Source of the DNA: Nocardia suismassiliense
GTDB lineage: Bacteria; Actinomycetota; Actinomycetes; Mycobacteriales; Mycobacteriaceae
Assembly (NCBI RefSeq): GCF_900269665.1
Contig: NZ_LT985361.1
Span: 8,388,390-8,452,389, forward strand
Reading direction: 5' to 3'
Length of the DNA: 64,000 nt
The notes beneath the pieces were generated by a model. It did not search any database. It was given only the letters and a program-made list of their open reading frames with translations, and was not told the origin of the DNA. Made by a program: the position numbers and the translations under genes. Shown here in pieces: positions 8,825-16,599 of the stretch (the stretch's first letter is position 1; the number at the start of each line of letters is the position of its first letter).

Positions 8825-9792
8825 TCGCGGGCCGCGAGGACGAGCGCGAAGCGGTTGTCGGGATCGGTCCACACCTGCTCGGTGCTGAACCCGGCGGTGC
8901 TCAGCTCCGCGGCGAGACCGTCGAGCCGGAACTTCGCCGAGATCTCGGTCCGCAGCTGCTCGCCGCGGGCGAATCGCACAGTGAGGTCCAGCTCGCGGAC
9001 CGTGACGGTCATCTCCTCGGTGGCCGCCAAACGCATCTCGATCCACTCGTTGGCCGCGTCCCACAGCGCGACGTGCTCGAACTTGTCCGGCGCGAAATCG
9101 GCGTCGAGCCGAGAGTTCAATACGTGCAGCACATTCCGGTTGAACTCCGCGGTGACGCCTGCCGCGTCGTCGTAAGCGGGGACCAACACGGCGGGGTCGA
9201 TCACCAGCCCCGCACCGAGCAGCAGTTGCTCGCCCGGCTCGAGCACCTCGTAAATGCTGGCGAGGAATTCGGCGCGTTCCGCGGGAACCAGATTGCCGAT
9301 GGTGCCGCCCAGGAACGCGATCATCCGGCGGCCGCCGCCGGGCAGGTTGTGCAGGGTGTCGGTGAAGTCGCTGACCACCCCGTGCACGGCGAGCCCGGGG
9401 AACTCGCCCGCGATCTCGTCCGCCGCCGCGCGCAGCGCCGTGGCCGAGACATCCTGCGGGACATAGGTCTTCAGCGGGCCCTCGGCGGTCAGCGCGGACA
9501 GCAGCAGCCGCGTCTTGGCCGCCGAGCCCGCGCCCAGCTCCACCAGCACCTCGGCCTGCGCGACCCGGGCGATCTCGCCGACCACCCGCTCCAGCAGCGC
9601 GCGTTCGGTCCGCGTCGGGTAGTACTCCGGGAGCTCGGTGATCTGCTCGAACAATTCACTGCCGCGGGCGTCGTAGAACCACTTGGGCGGCAGCCACTTC
9701 GGGTCGGCGGTCAGGCCGAGCCGGGCGTCCGCCCGCAATGCCGAGGTGAGGTCGTCGTCGGATAGGTGGATCTCCAGCGTCGGTGCGGTCAT
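8821..9792 (-). CDS. egtD: L-histidine N(alpha)-methyltransferase EgtD
   Basis: EgtD trimethylates histidine with SAM to give hercynine, the first step of ergothioneine synthesis. The 323 residues match the family (321 in M. tuberculosis). Visible features: YDARGSELFEQITELPEYYPTR at the start of the DUF2260 fold (broken here by reading), the SAM-site ELGAGSAAKT, and FLGGTIGNL. The start at 9792 overlaps the egtC stop in an ATGA, so translation is coupled. An in-frame N-terminal extension (to 9882) would run far into egtC and is rejected. Last gene of egtABCD on this strand. Confidence 0.96.
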   Translation of the reverse strand: MTAPTLEIHLSDDDLTSALRADARLGLTADPKWLPPKWFYDARGSELFEQITELPEYYPTRTERALLERVVGEIARVAQAEVLVELGAGSAAKTRLLLSALTAEGPLKTYVPQDVSATALRAAADEIAGEFPGLAVHGVVSDFTDTLHNLPGGGRRMIAFLGGTIGNLVPAERAEFLASIYEVLEPGEQLLLGAGLVIDPAVLVPAYDDAAGVTAEFNRNVLHVLNSRLDADFAPDKFEHVALWDAANEWIEMRLAATEEMTVTVRELDLTVRFARGEQLRTEISAKFRLDGLAAELSTAGFSTEQVWTDPDNRFALVLAARD

Positions 9793-10676
9793 CGTGCGCC
9801 TTTCGTGCCGTCGGGCAATGGGTCGATGGAAAGCTGTCCTGGCCGGGCGATCACCAGGCTGCGGTCGGGGATCGACTGCCAATTCAAGTCGTCGTCATAG
9901 GGTTCGGAGGCGAGCACCGCGACGGTGTCGGTGATCAGGGCGGACAGCGAGTGGTGCACCGTGGTGGCCCAGAGGGTTTCGCCGTCGCCGAGCAGCAAGT
10001 TGAGCCGTGCGTTGGGTGCGTGGCGCAGCACGCCGGACACGAGCAGACCGAGGGCGGTGCCCGGGGAATCCACGAAACCGCTCGGCTCCATTGCGGTGAG
10101 CATCTGCCGCAGCAGTACCCAGAGCGTCGCGGCGTCGGTCGGTGCTTCCGCTTCGAGCAGCTGAATCGTCTCGAAGAGTCGGGTCGCGCCGACTTGGGTG
10201 GCGGCCATGTCCAGATCGGAGGACACCGCGGTGACGACCGGACGCCAGTTCGGCACCGCGCCGTTGTGACTGAAGGCCCAGCGCCCACTGGTGAACGGCG
10301 CACACGCGGTTCGCTCGATCGGCATGCCCACGGTTGCCGACCGGATCGACCCCAGAACGGCGGTCGAATGCAGCTGTGTCAGTACCTCTTCCACCGCCGG
10401 GTCGGTCCAGATGGGCGCGGCATTGCGGTACCGGCTGGCGATCAACGTGCTGTTCGGCGAGCCGTCACCGGGTAAGGCACTGGTCGCCAACGGGTTTCGG
10501 GTGCCGTCGATCTCGGCGGCGCGCCACCACGCGACACCGAAACCGTCGGCGTTGACTGTGCCGCCGCCGCGCATGTCCCGCGGCGCCCAGGCCTGGGTGC
10601 GCAGGGAATGTGTACCGGCCGTGAGCATCTCACCGACGCTGACCGCCGGGCCCAGGTAACCGAGATGTCTGCACAT
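9789..10676 (-). CDS. egtC: Gamma-glutamyl-hercynylcysteine S-oxide amidohydrolase EgtC
   Basis: EgtC is a class II glutamine-amidotransferase-like (Ntn) hydrolase that removes glutamate from the gamma-glutamyl conjugate made by EgtB. The protein opens MCRHLGYLG, so Cys2 becomes the N-terminal nucleophile after Met removal. GRWAFSHNGAV is the second signature of the fold. At 295 residues it is longer than the M. tuberculosis protein (about 233). It sits between egtB (94-base gap) and egtD (ATGA overlap). Confidence 0.95.
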   Translation of the reverse strand: MCRHLGYLGPAVSVGEMLTAGTHSLRTQAWAPRDMRGGGTVNADGFGVAWWRAAEIDGTRNPLATSALPGDGSPNSTLIASRYRNAAPIWTDPAVEEVLTQLHSTAVLGSIRSATVGMPIERTACAPFTSGRWAFSHNGAVPNWRPVVTAVSSDLDMAATQVGATRLFETIQLLEAEAPTDAATLWVLLRQMLTAMEPSGFVDSPGTALGLLVSGVLRHAPNARLNLLLGDGETLWATTVHHSLSALITDTVAVLASEPYDDDLNWQSIPDRSLVIARPGQLSIDPLPDGTKGAR

Positions 10677-10770
10677 CAGTAACCACCTCTCGTTGGGCGA
10701 CCGAAAGTTTGCCGCACTGATCTACTCCGCATACCTGGCGGCAGAGACCGGCCGCGGGCAACCTTCGCGC

Positions 10771-12117
10771 TCACTCGCCCTCCCCCGGCCGCAGATCGCG
10801 AGCGAGCCGGAACCCTGAGAAGATCTGCCGTCGGATCGGGTGGTCCCAGTTGCGGAAGGTGCTGCGGCAGGCGACCGGGTCGGTGCCGAACGAGCCGCCG
10901 CGCAGCACCCGGTAATCACCGCCGAAGAAGACCTCCGAGTACTCCCGATAGGGGAAGGCGTGGAAGCCCGGGTAGGGGTCGAAACCTGATGCGGTCCACT
11001 CCCAGACGTCGCCGATGAGCTGATGCACGCCGGCGGGTGTCGCGCCCGCCGGATAGGCGCCCACGTCGGCAGGTTCCAGGTGGCGCTGGCCCAGATTCGC
11101 GGTGGCCGCGTCCGGTTCGGCGTCGCCCCAGGGGAATCGGCGGTCGGCGCCGGTGGCCGGGTCGTGGCGCGCGGCCTTCTCCCACTCGGCCTCGGTGGGT
11201 AGCCGCTTGCCCGCCCAGTTCGCGTAGGCCTCGGCCTCGAACCAGCACACATGCACCACCGGCTGGTGCGGGCGCAGCGGCGTCATCACGCCGAAGACGC
11301 GACGCCACCAGTGACCGGCGGGGTCGCGCTCCCAGAATTGCGGCGCGACCAGACCCGCCTCCTGCCGGTGCGCCCAACCGCGTTCGGACCACAGCTCGGG
11401 GCGCTCGTAACCGCCGTCATCGATGAAGGCCAGGTACTGCTCGTTGGTCACCGGCGCGGCGTCGATGGCGAAGCCTGGCAGTCGAACTCGGTGCGCGGGG
11501 CGCTCGTTGTCCAGCGCCCACGGTTCGGTGGACGTGCCCATGGTGAATTCGCCCGCGGGAACGACGACTTCGCCGGTGACGGGAGTAGTCGCGATCGGGA
11601 CGGCGGGGGCGGTCAATACCGCTGGGCCGGTGCGCAATTGGTGGGTGGCCAGCATGGTCTCGTCGTGCTGCTGCTCGTGCTGGGCGATCATGCCGAAGGC
11701 GAAACCGCCATCGATCAGCGGTGCGCCGCGTAAATCGCTGTGGTCCAGCACATCCCACACCTTGTCGCGGACGGTGCCGACATATCCCCTGGCCTGGGTC
11801 GGGTCGAGCAGCGGCAGCGCGGGACGGTTCGAGCGGGCGTGCTTGAACGCGTCGTACAGCTCGTCGATGTCGGCGCGCACCGCCTCGCGGCCGCCGACAT
11901 CGCGGACCAGCCATAGTTCTTCCTGGTTGCCGATGTGCGCTAGATCCCACACCAGCGGGCTCATCAGCCGCGAATGCTGCGCCACCAGTTCGGCTTCGTC
12001 GATGCAGTCGGTGAGGGTGAGGGTGCGCTGCCTGGCACGGGTCAGGACCTCGGCGATCCGGTCGCGCAGGTGCTCGGTGTCGGAAACGTCGGCGGCTGGC
12101 GGATGGTGAATGGTCAC
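10771..12117 (-). CDS. egtB: Hercynine oxygenase EgtB (iron-dependent sulfoxide synthase)
   Basis: EgtB couples gamma-glutamylcysteine to hercynine with O2. From the GTG at 12115-12117 (GGAGA about 8 bases upstream) the protein has 448 residues. The N-terminal DinB-like domain carries the iron ligands H61 (in WDLAHIGN) and H147/H151 (HEQQH). The C-terminal formylglycine-generating-enzyme fold shows GEFTMGTS, GKRLPTEAEWEKAAR, GDVWEWTAS and LRGGSFGTD. A longer open frame to 12501 overlaps egtA and its residues do not look like EgtB, so it was not used. Confidence 0.96.
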   Translation of the reverse strand: MTIHHPPAADVSDTEHLRDRIAEVLTRARQRTLTLTDCIDEAELVAQHSRLMSPLVWDLAHIGNQEELWLVRDVGGREAVRADIDELYDAFKHARSNRPALPLLDPTQARGYVGTVRDKVWDVLDHSDLRGAPLIDGGFAFGMIAQHEQQHDETMLATHQLRTGPAVLTAPAVPIATTPVTGEVVVPAGEFTMGTSTEPWALDNERPAHRVRLPGFAIDAAPVTNEQYLAFIDDGGYERPELWSERGWAHRQEAGLVAPQFWERDPAGHWWRRVFGVMTPLRPHQPVVHVCWFEAEAYANWAGKRLPTEAEWEKAARHDPATGADRRFPWGDAEPDAATANLGQRHLEPADVGAYPAGATPAGVHQLIGDVWEWTASGFDPYPGFHAFPYREYSEVFFGGDYRVLRGGSFGTDPVACRSTFRNWDHPIRRQIFSGFRLARDLRPGEGE

Positions 12118-12268
12118 GATAGGTCTCCAGGGGCTGGTTCGGCGTCGGCGTCGGCACGGCTCGACGCCGGACCGGATCGGCAATGCAGACAAGCTCTTCG
12201 CACGACCAGGCCTGATGGCAGCTCGACGCTGCCGTACAGCGGCCGCGGTTCGCTCGCTGCCGCTCGTA

Positions 12269-13588
12269 TCACGAGCCGGCTCCGGGACCGTCCGCCCCGG
12301 GTCCCTGGCCGCTGCGACATCGTTGCGCGGCGGATTCGATCTCCCGGACCGCCTCGTCCGTAGCCGCATGGGCCGCGGCCAGCGTGAGGAGCTCCACCGC
12401 CACGGCCCGGATGTCCAGATCGGCCAGCCCGTAGCGGGCGGCGTCGAGCCAGTGACCCGCCAGCGGCGCGGCGATGGCGGTCGCCTCGGCGACGACGGCA
12501 CGGCTGGACATCAGCGCGTCGAGCACGTGGATCGGCACGGTCCAGCCGTCGCCGGGCTGTGCGTCGATGTAGCGGACCTCGAGATAACCGGACGCACGCA
12601 CCGGGGGGAACAGCGTGGTCAGGTGATAGTCGAGGTCGTTGCGGTCGGGGCGGCGGCCCACCTCGTCGTCGAGGGCACCGGTGAGCCAGTCCGCGAAGGT
12701 CGCTCCCGGCGGCGGGGACCAGCCGGTAGCGCTGTCACCGGGTGCGCGGGCCTCGTCGTCGGGTCTTCGAACGCACAGCAGCGGCACATCCAGAGCCCAC
12801 CTGCTGTAGCCATGGATCGGATCCACCCAGTCCATCAGCGGCGGCCGGGTCCTGGCGTTGTCCAGCCGCAGCCAGGCCCGCATGCGTTGCGACGCCCACT
12901 CCCCCGCCGGAGCGCCGCGCAGCGCGGGCGAACAGGCGAAGGCGGCGAGCAGGGCCGGGCCGATGGCGTAGAGCGCGGTCCAGCGGGCGGCGATATCGGC
13001 GCGATCGGCACCGGCGTCGACGCTGACCTGGGTCGCGGCGGTATTGCACATCATGAGTTTGCCGAACGGGCCGATACCGGCGAAGGTCTGTTCCATGGCG
13101 CGATAGCGCGGGAGCTGGAGCAGCCGCTTGGGGCGGCGGTCCGCGTCGGCAGCGACGGAAACGGTGCGGATGGAACGAGATTCGAGGAGTTCCCGCAGGA
13201 GGCGGGCATCGTCGCGGAGCGAGGTATTCAGCTGCGCGGCATCAGCGAACGGTGCGCTGGACAATTCGATCTGGCCACCGGGTTCGATGGTGACCCGGCT
13301 GCCCCCTGGTAAGGCCAATTCCGGGGAATCGGGGGCGATGGACCGTGGTGCATACGGTCCGAGGGCATCCGCCAGGGCAGTCAACTGGGGACGCGGGGCG
13401 GCCGAAGGGCCTGACGCCGAACACTCACCCTGCACGGTGAGCCATTCGAGCTCGGCGCCGATCAGCGTCGGTGGTCCCTGCTTGAAGCAGACGCCGCCGA
13501 TATACGCCTCGGCGGCGGCTCGCGACCCTAGCTCCCCATCATGGATTACCCGGCTGACCAGCTCCGAATGCTCCAGCGTGACCGCCAT
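12269..13588 (-). CDS. egtA: Glutamate-cysteine ligase EgtA
   Basis: EgtA makes gamma-glutamylcysteine for EgtB. The 439-residue length is close to M. tuberculosis EgtA. GCS2-family features include GAELEWLTV near the N terminus, EPGGQIELSSAP, MMCNTAATQVSVD and YLEVRYIDAQPGDGW. The ATG at 13586-13588 follows GGAGG. A longer frame to 13909 would run into the egtE gene on the other strand. First gene of egtABCD; 151 bases separate it from egtB. Confidence 0.95.
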   Translation of the reverse strand: MAVTLEHSELVSRVIHDGELGSRAAAEAYIGGVCFKQGPPTLIGAELEWLTVQGECSASGPSAAPRPQLTALADALGPYAPRSIAPDSPELALPGGSRVTIEPGGQIELSSAPFADAAQLNTSLRDDARLLRELLESRSIRTVSVAADADRRPKRLLQLPRYRAMEQTFAGIGPFGKLMMCNTAATQVSVDAGADRADIAARWTALYAIGPALLAAFACSPALRGAPAGEWASQRMRAWLRLDNARTRPPLMDWVDPIHGYSRWALDVPLLCVRRPDDEARAPGDSATGWSPPPGATFADWLTGALDDEVGRRPDRNDLDYHLTTLFPPVRASGYLEVRYIDAQPGDGWTVPIHVLDALMSSRAVVAEATAIAAPLAGHWLDAARYGLADLDIRAVAVELLTLAAAHAATDEAVREIESAAQRCRSGQGPGADGPGAGS

Positions 13589-13693
13589 ACCAACCTCCAC
13601 TGTGGGTCCGATGCGCTGTGGTTTCGTGTCCGCCGTCGTTCTGTTATCGCCGCGTGGCCGTGCTGTATTCCGCTCGCGGCATCCATCCAGAGT

Positions 13694-13706
13694 AGCGATC
13701 ACTACC
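13694..13706. promoter_or_regulatory. Operator-like motif between egtA and egtE
   Basis: TAGCGATCACTAC is a near-palindrome (GTAGCGATCACTAC) in the 202-base divergent region. The identical 13 bases occur at 29473-29485, in front of the SDR gene. Whether a regulator binds here is inferred. Confidence 0.4.
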
Positions 13707-13790
13707 GACAAGAAATCGACAAGAATCCGAACTGGGGACCGACCGGGCACGGACAGACCCGGTCCCGCCGCGCCCGTTAAGGTCGGAATC

Positions 13791-14975
13791 ATGCTGGCTG
13801 AAGATCGTGTCCGTGCCGACACCCCTGGTTGCGCGTCCGGTGCCGAGCCGGGTCCGGTGTTCCTCGACAGCGCCGGATCGTCGCTGCCCCCGCGCGTGGT
13901 CCTGGACACCGTCGTCGATCATCTGCGCCGCGAGGCCGAGGTCGGTGGCTATCGCGCCGCGAACGAGCGCCTCGACGATCTCGCCGCGGTGAAGACCGCG
14001 ATCGGCACGCTCATCAACGCGGCGCCGTCCAGTATCGCGTTGAGCGACAGCGCGACTCGCGCATGGGCCGACTTCTTCTACTCGATTCCGCTGGCCGAGG
14101 GTGATCGCATCCTGGTCTCCGAGGCCGACTACGCGAGCAACGCCATCGCGGCGCTGCAGCGCGCCCGCGCCACCGGGGCCACCGTGGAGAAGATCCCGAG
14201 CGACAGCACCGGGCAGATCGACCTCGACGCGCTGTCGGCGCTGGTCGACGAGCGGGTCAAGCTGGTCTCGGTGCTGCACGCGCCCACCAACGGCGGCCTG
14301 GTCAACCCGGCCGCCGAGGCCACCCGGATCGCGCGTTCGGTCGGTGCGCTGGTGTTGCTCGACGCCTGCCAGTCGACCGGGCAACTCCCGATCAATGTGG
14401 CCGAGCTGGACGTCGACGCGCTCTCGGCCACCGGCCGCAAGTGGCTGCGCGGACCGCGCGGCACCGGATTCCTCTACGTGCGACCGGAATTGGCGGCAAC
14501 GATGGAACCGGGACGGCTCGACTTGCACAGCGCGGAGTGGACCGCCCCGGATGAATACCGCCTCGCCCCCGACGCGAGCCGCTTCGAGTTCTGGGAATGC
14601 GATGTAGCCGCGCGCCTCGGTCTCGGCGCGGCCGTGCGGTACCTGCTCGAGCTCGGTCCCGCGAATGTGTACGAGGCCATCTCGGCCCGCGCCGAGCACC
14701 TGCGCAAGGCGCTGCCGGAGATTCCCGGAGTGACGGTGCGCGACATCGGCGTTCAGCACAGCGGCATCGTGTCGTTCACCGTCGACGGTGTCGATTCCCT
14801 CGCTGTGCGCGATCGGCTTGCCGAGCAGAACATCACGGTGACCGTCAGCCGGGCAGGCTCGACGCTGCTGGACATGACCGGTCGCGGGCTGCAGTCCGTG
14901 GTCCGCGCCTCCCCGCACTGCTTCGTGAGCTTCGAGGAGCTGGACCGGTTCGTGGCCGCCGTCGCCGCGCTGTAA
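13791..14975 (+). CDS. egtE: PLP-dependent class V aminotransferase-fold enzyme, probable EgtE-type C-S lyase
   Basis: A 394-residue fold-type I PLP enzyme. It has LDSAGSSLPP at the N terminus, LLDACQSTGQ (cofactor Asp) and SATGRKWLRGPRGTGFLYV with the Schiff-base lysine. REAEVGGYRAAN near residue 45 resembles M. tuberculosis EgtE (REAEVGGYVAAE, from memory). EgtE cleaves the sulfoxide from EgtC to release ergothioneine. Here the gene is divergent from egtA, while in mycobacteria it follows egtD. That arrangement and its similarity to cysteine-desulfurase-like proteins leave some doubt. The ATG at 13791 is chosen over frames starting inside egtA; its upstream AAGG is weak. Confidence 0.72.
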   Translation: MLAEDRVRADTPGCASGAEPGPVFLDSAGSSLPPRVVLDTVVDHLRREAEVGGYRAANERLDDLAAVKTAIGTLINAAPSSIALSDSATRAWADFFYSIPLAEGDRILVSEADYASNAIAALQRARATGATVEKIPSDSTGQIDLDALSALVDERVKLVSVLHAPTNGGLVNPAAEATRIARSVGALVLLDACQSTGQLPINVAELDVDALSATGRKWLRGPRGTGFLYVRPELAATMEPGRLDLHSAEWTAPDEYRLAPDASRFEFWECDVAARLGLGAAVRYLLELGPANVYEAISARAEHLRKALPEIPGVTVRDIGVQHSGIVSFTVDGVDSLAVRDRLAEQNITVTVSRAGSTLLDMTGRGLQSVVRASPHCFVSFEELDRFVAAVAAL

Positions 14976-15015
14976 GCAACTGCTGGACAGCAGCTCTCAA
15001 CGAGCGGAATTGCGT

Positions 15016-15603
15016 TCAGGCCAGATGTAATTCGAGGGCGCGGTCCACGAGCGCGCGGAGATCGGCGGCGGGCGCGACCAGGCGCAGGCTGCGATTCGCC
15101 TGGAGTGCGGCGATGCCGTGCAGGTTCGTCCACAGGGCGATCGCACGCTCGGCAGGAGCTACCGAGCCGGCGTCCGCGGCGTCACTCACCAGCGCCACGA
15201 ACCGCTCGAACAGCGGCAACGTGGTCGCACGAAGATTCTCACCGGAGCCTTCGAGCAGGTCGTGCCGGAACATCAGGGTGAACATCTCCGGCCGCTCGCC
15301 GGCGAACTCGACGTACTCGACGCTCATGCGCGCCAGCCGATCTCGGGCGGACCCACCGGGATCGGCCGCGGCGAACCGGTCGATCAGATCGGCGAACCCG
15401 CGCGCCGCGATGGCCGCGAGTAGCGCGCGGTGCGTCGGGAAGTGCCTGCGCGGTGCCCCATGTGAGACACCGGCGGCGCGCGTTATCGCACGAAGTCCCA
15501 ATTGCGCCGCACCGACCTCTTCCAACAGGTCGACACCCGTCCCGACCAGGCGCTCGCGCAGCGGTTCACTCTCGACCATGCAGACATTGTCTACGGCAGC
15601 CAT
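15016..15603 (-). CDS. TetR-family regulator paired with the acyltransferase gene
   Basis: A TetR protein of 195 residues (start at 15603) or 187 (start at 15579). The helix-turn-helix covers about residues 20-60 (LVGTGVDLLEEVGAAQLGLR, then AGVSHGAPRRHFPTHRALLAAI). The C-terminal domain has the TetR_C pattern FTLMFRHDLLEG. The start at 15603 is preferred because GGAGG lies 4-5 bases upstream; the later ATG has no ribosome site and directly abuts an operator copy. It is divergent from the acyltransferase gene at 15685, with three operator repeats between, so it probably represses both. Confidence 0.88.
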   Translation of the reverse strand: MAAVDNVCMVESEPLRERLVGTGVDLLEEVGAAQLGLRAITRAAGVSHGAPRRHFPTHRALLAAIAARGFADLIDRFAAADPGGSARDRLARMSVEYVEFAGERPEMFTLMFRHDLLEGSGENLRATTLPLFERFVALVSDAADAGSVAPAERAIALWTNLHGIAALQANRSLRLVAPAADLRALVDRALELHLA

Positions 15604-15661
15604 CCATCCTCCACATCCGGGTGTAGACACTGTCTACGCCCGTGCGGTAGACATTGTCTAC
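15581..15661. promoter_or_regulatory. Three copies of a GTAGACA-n-TGTCTAC operator
   Basis: Near-perfect palindromes lie at 15581-15594 (CAGACATTGTCTAC), 15623-15637 (GTAGACACTGTCTAC) and 15647-15661 (GTAGACATTGTCTAC). They fill the divergent promoter region of the TetR gene and the acyltransferase. The first copy falls inside the first codons of the TetR gene if its start is 15603. Confidence 0.85.
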
Positions 15662-15684
15662 ACATTTCGATCGGGAGGTTCTCC

Positions 15685-16338
15685 GTGTGGTACCGGCTCT
15701 TCAAACACGTGTTGCTCGGCCCCGTGCTGCGGGTGCTCGGCAGACCCGAAGTCGAAGGGCTGGATCATCTTCCGCGCACCGGGCCGATGATCGTCGCGGC
15801 CAACCACCTGGCGGTGATCGACTCGCTGTACCTCGCACTCGTGCTGCCCCGGCGCGTCACCTTCCTGGCCAAGCAGGAGTACTTCACCGGCACCGGCCTG
15901 CGCGGCCGATTCCAGCGGTGGTTCTTCTCGGCGACGGGCCAGGTGCCGGTCGACCGGACCGGCGGGAGCGCCGCGGCCGACGCACTCGCCGCCGCCCCCC
16001 GCATTCTCGAGGCGGGCGGCGTGTGGGCCATCCACCCCGAGGGCACCCGCTCGCCGGACGGACGGATCTACCGCGGCCGCACCGGCACCCTGCGGGTCGC
16101 GATGGCGACCGGCGCACCGGTGATCCCGGTGGTGCTCTCCGGTACCGATCGCGTCAACCCCCGCGGCAAGCGACTGCCCCGCTTCGGCAAGGTGCGGATC
16201 AGCTTCGGCACCCCGCGCTACTACCTGCCCGCCGAGCAACACCACACCGCACGCACCGCGACCGACGAACTGATGCGCGATCTCGCCACCCGCGCCGGCC
16301 GCCACTATGTCGACCAGTACGCCACCACTTTTCGCTGA
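15685..16338 (+). CDS. 1-acylglycerol-3-phosphate O-acyltransferase (PlsC family)
   Basis: A 217-residue membrane-associated acyltransferase that transfers acyl chains to lysophosphatidate or a similar acceptor. Family motifs are intact: I NHLAVIDSL (NHx4D), II QVPVDRTGG, III HPEGTRSPDG, IV IPVVLSGTDR. The start is the GTG at 15685, with GGGAGG 7 bases upstream. The last operator copy ends 23 bases before it. Expression is probably controlled by the divergent TetR. The exact acyl acceptor cannot be told from sequence. Confidence 0.92.
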   Translation: MWYRLFKHVLLGPVLRVLGRPEVEGLDHLPRTGPMIVAANHLAVIDSLYLALVLPRRVTFLAKQEYFTGTGLRGRFQRWFFSATGQVPVDRTGGSAAADALAAAPRILEAGGVWAIHPEGTRSPDGRIYRGRTGTLRVAMATGAPVIPVVLSGTDRVNPRGKRLPRFGKVRISFGTPRYYLPAEQHHTARTATDELMRDLATRAGRHYVDQYATTFR

Positions 16339-16599
16339 CCGGCGCCCCATCCCCGGCCCAGCACGCGTCGTCACCCACCGGCGATCGGTGTGGCGTTGAG
16401 CGATGGGCGGACCGAGAAGGCCGGCCACCCGCGCTCCGGACCGTATCCGCGCCTATGTGCGCTCCGTACCGCACATCCGGTTACCCGCGACACTCCAGCA
16501 AACGCAGACACGCTGGAAAAGGGTTAACGCCACGCCGGAATGGCGGGATAGTTGAGGGAGGTCGACAGGCGACCGAAGCTGGTGATGAGGGAGTTGACG

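Noticed and set aside
6998..9064. 688-codon minus-strand frame across the Pro/Gln-rich and DUF2461 genes
   Set aside because: It crosses several well-supported genes and is compositionally biased. No motif.
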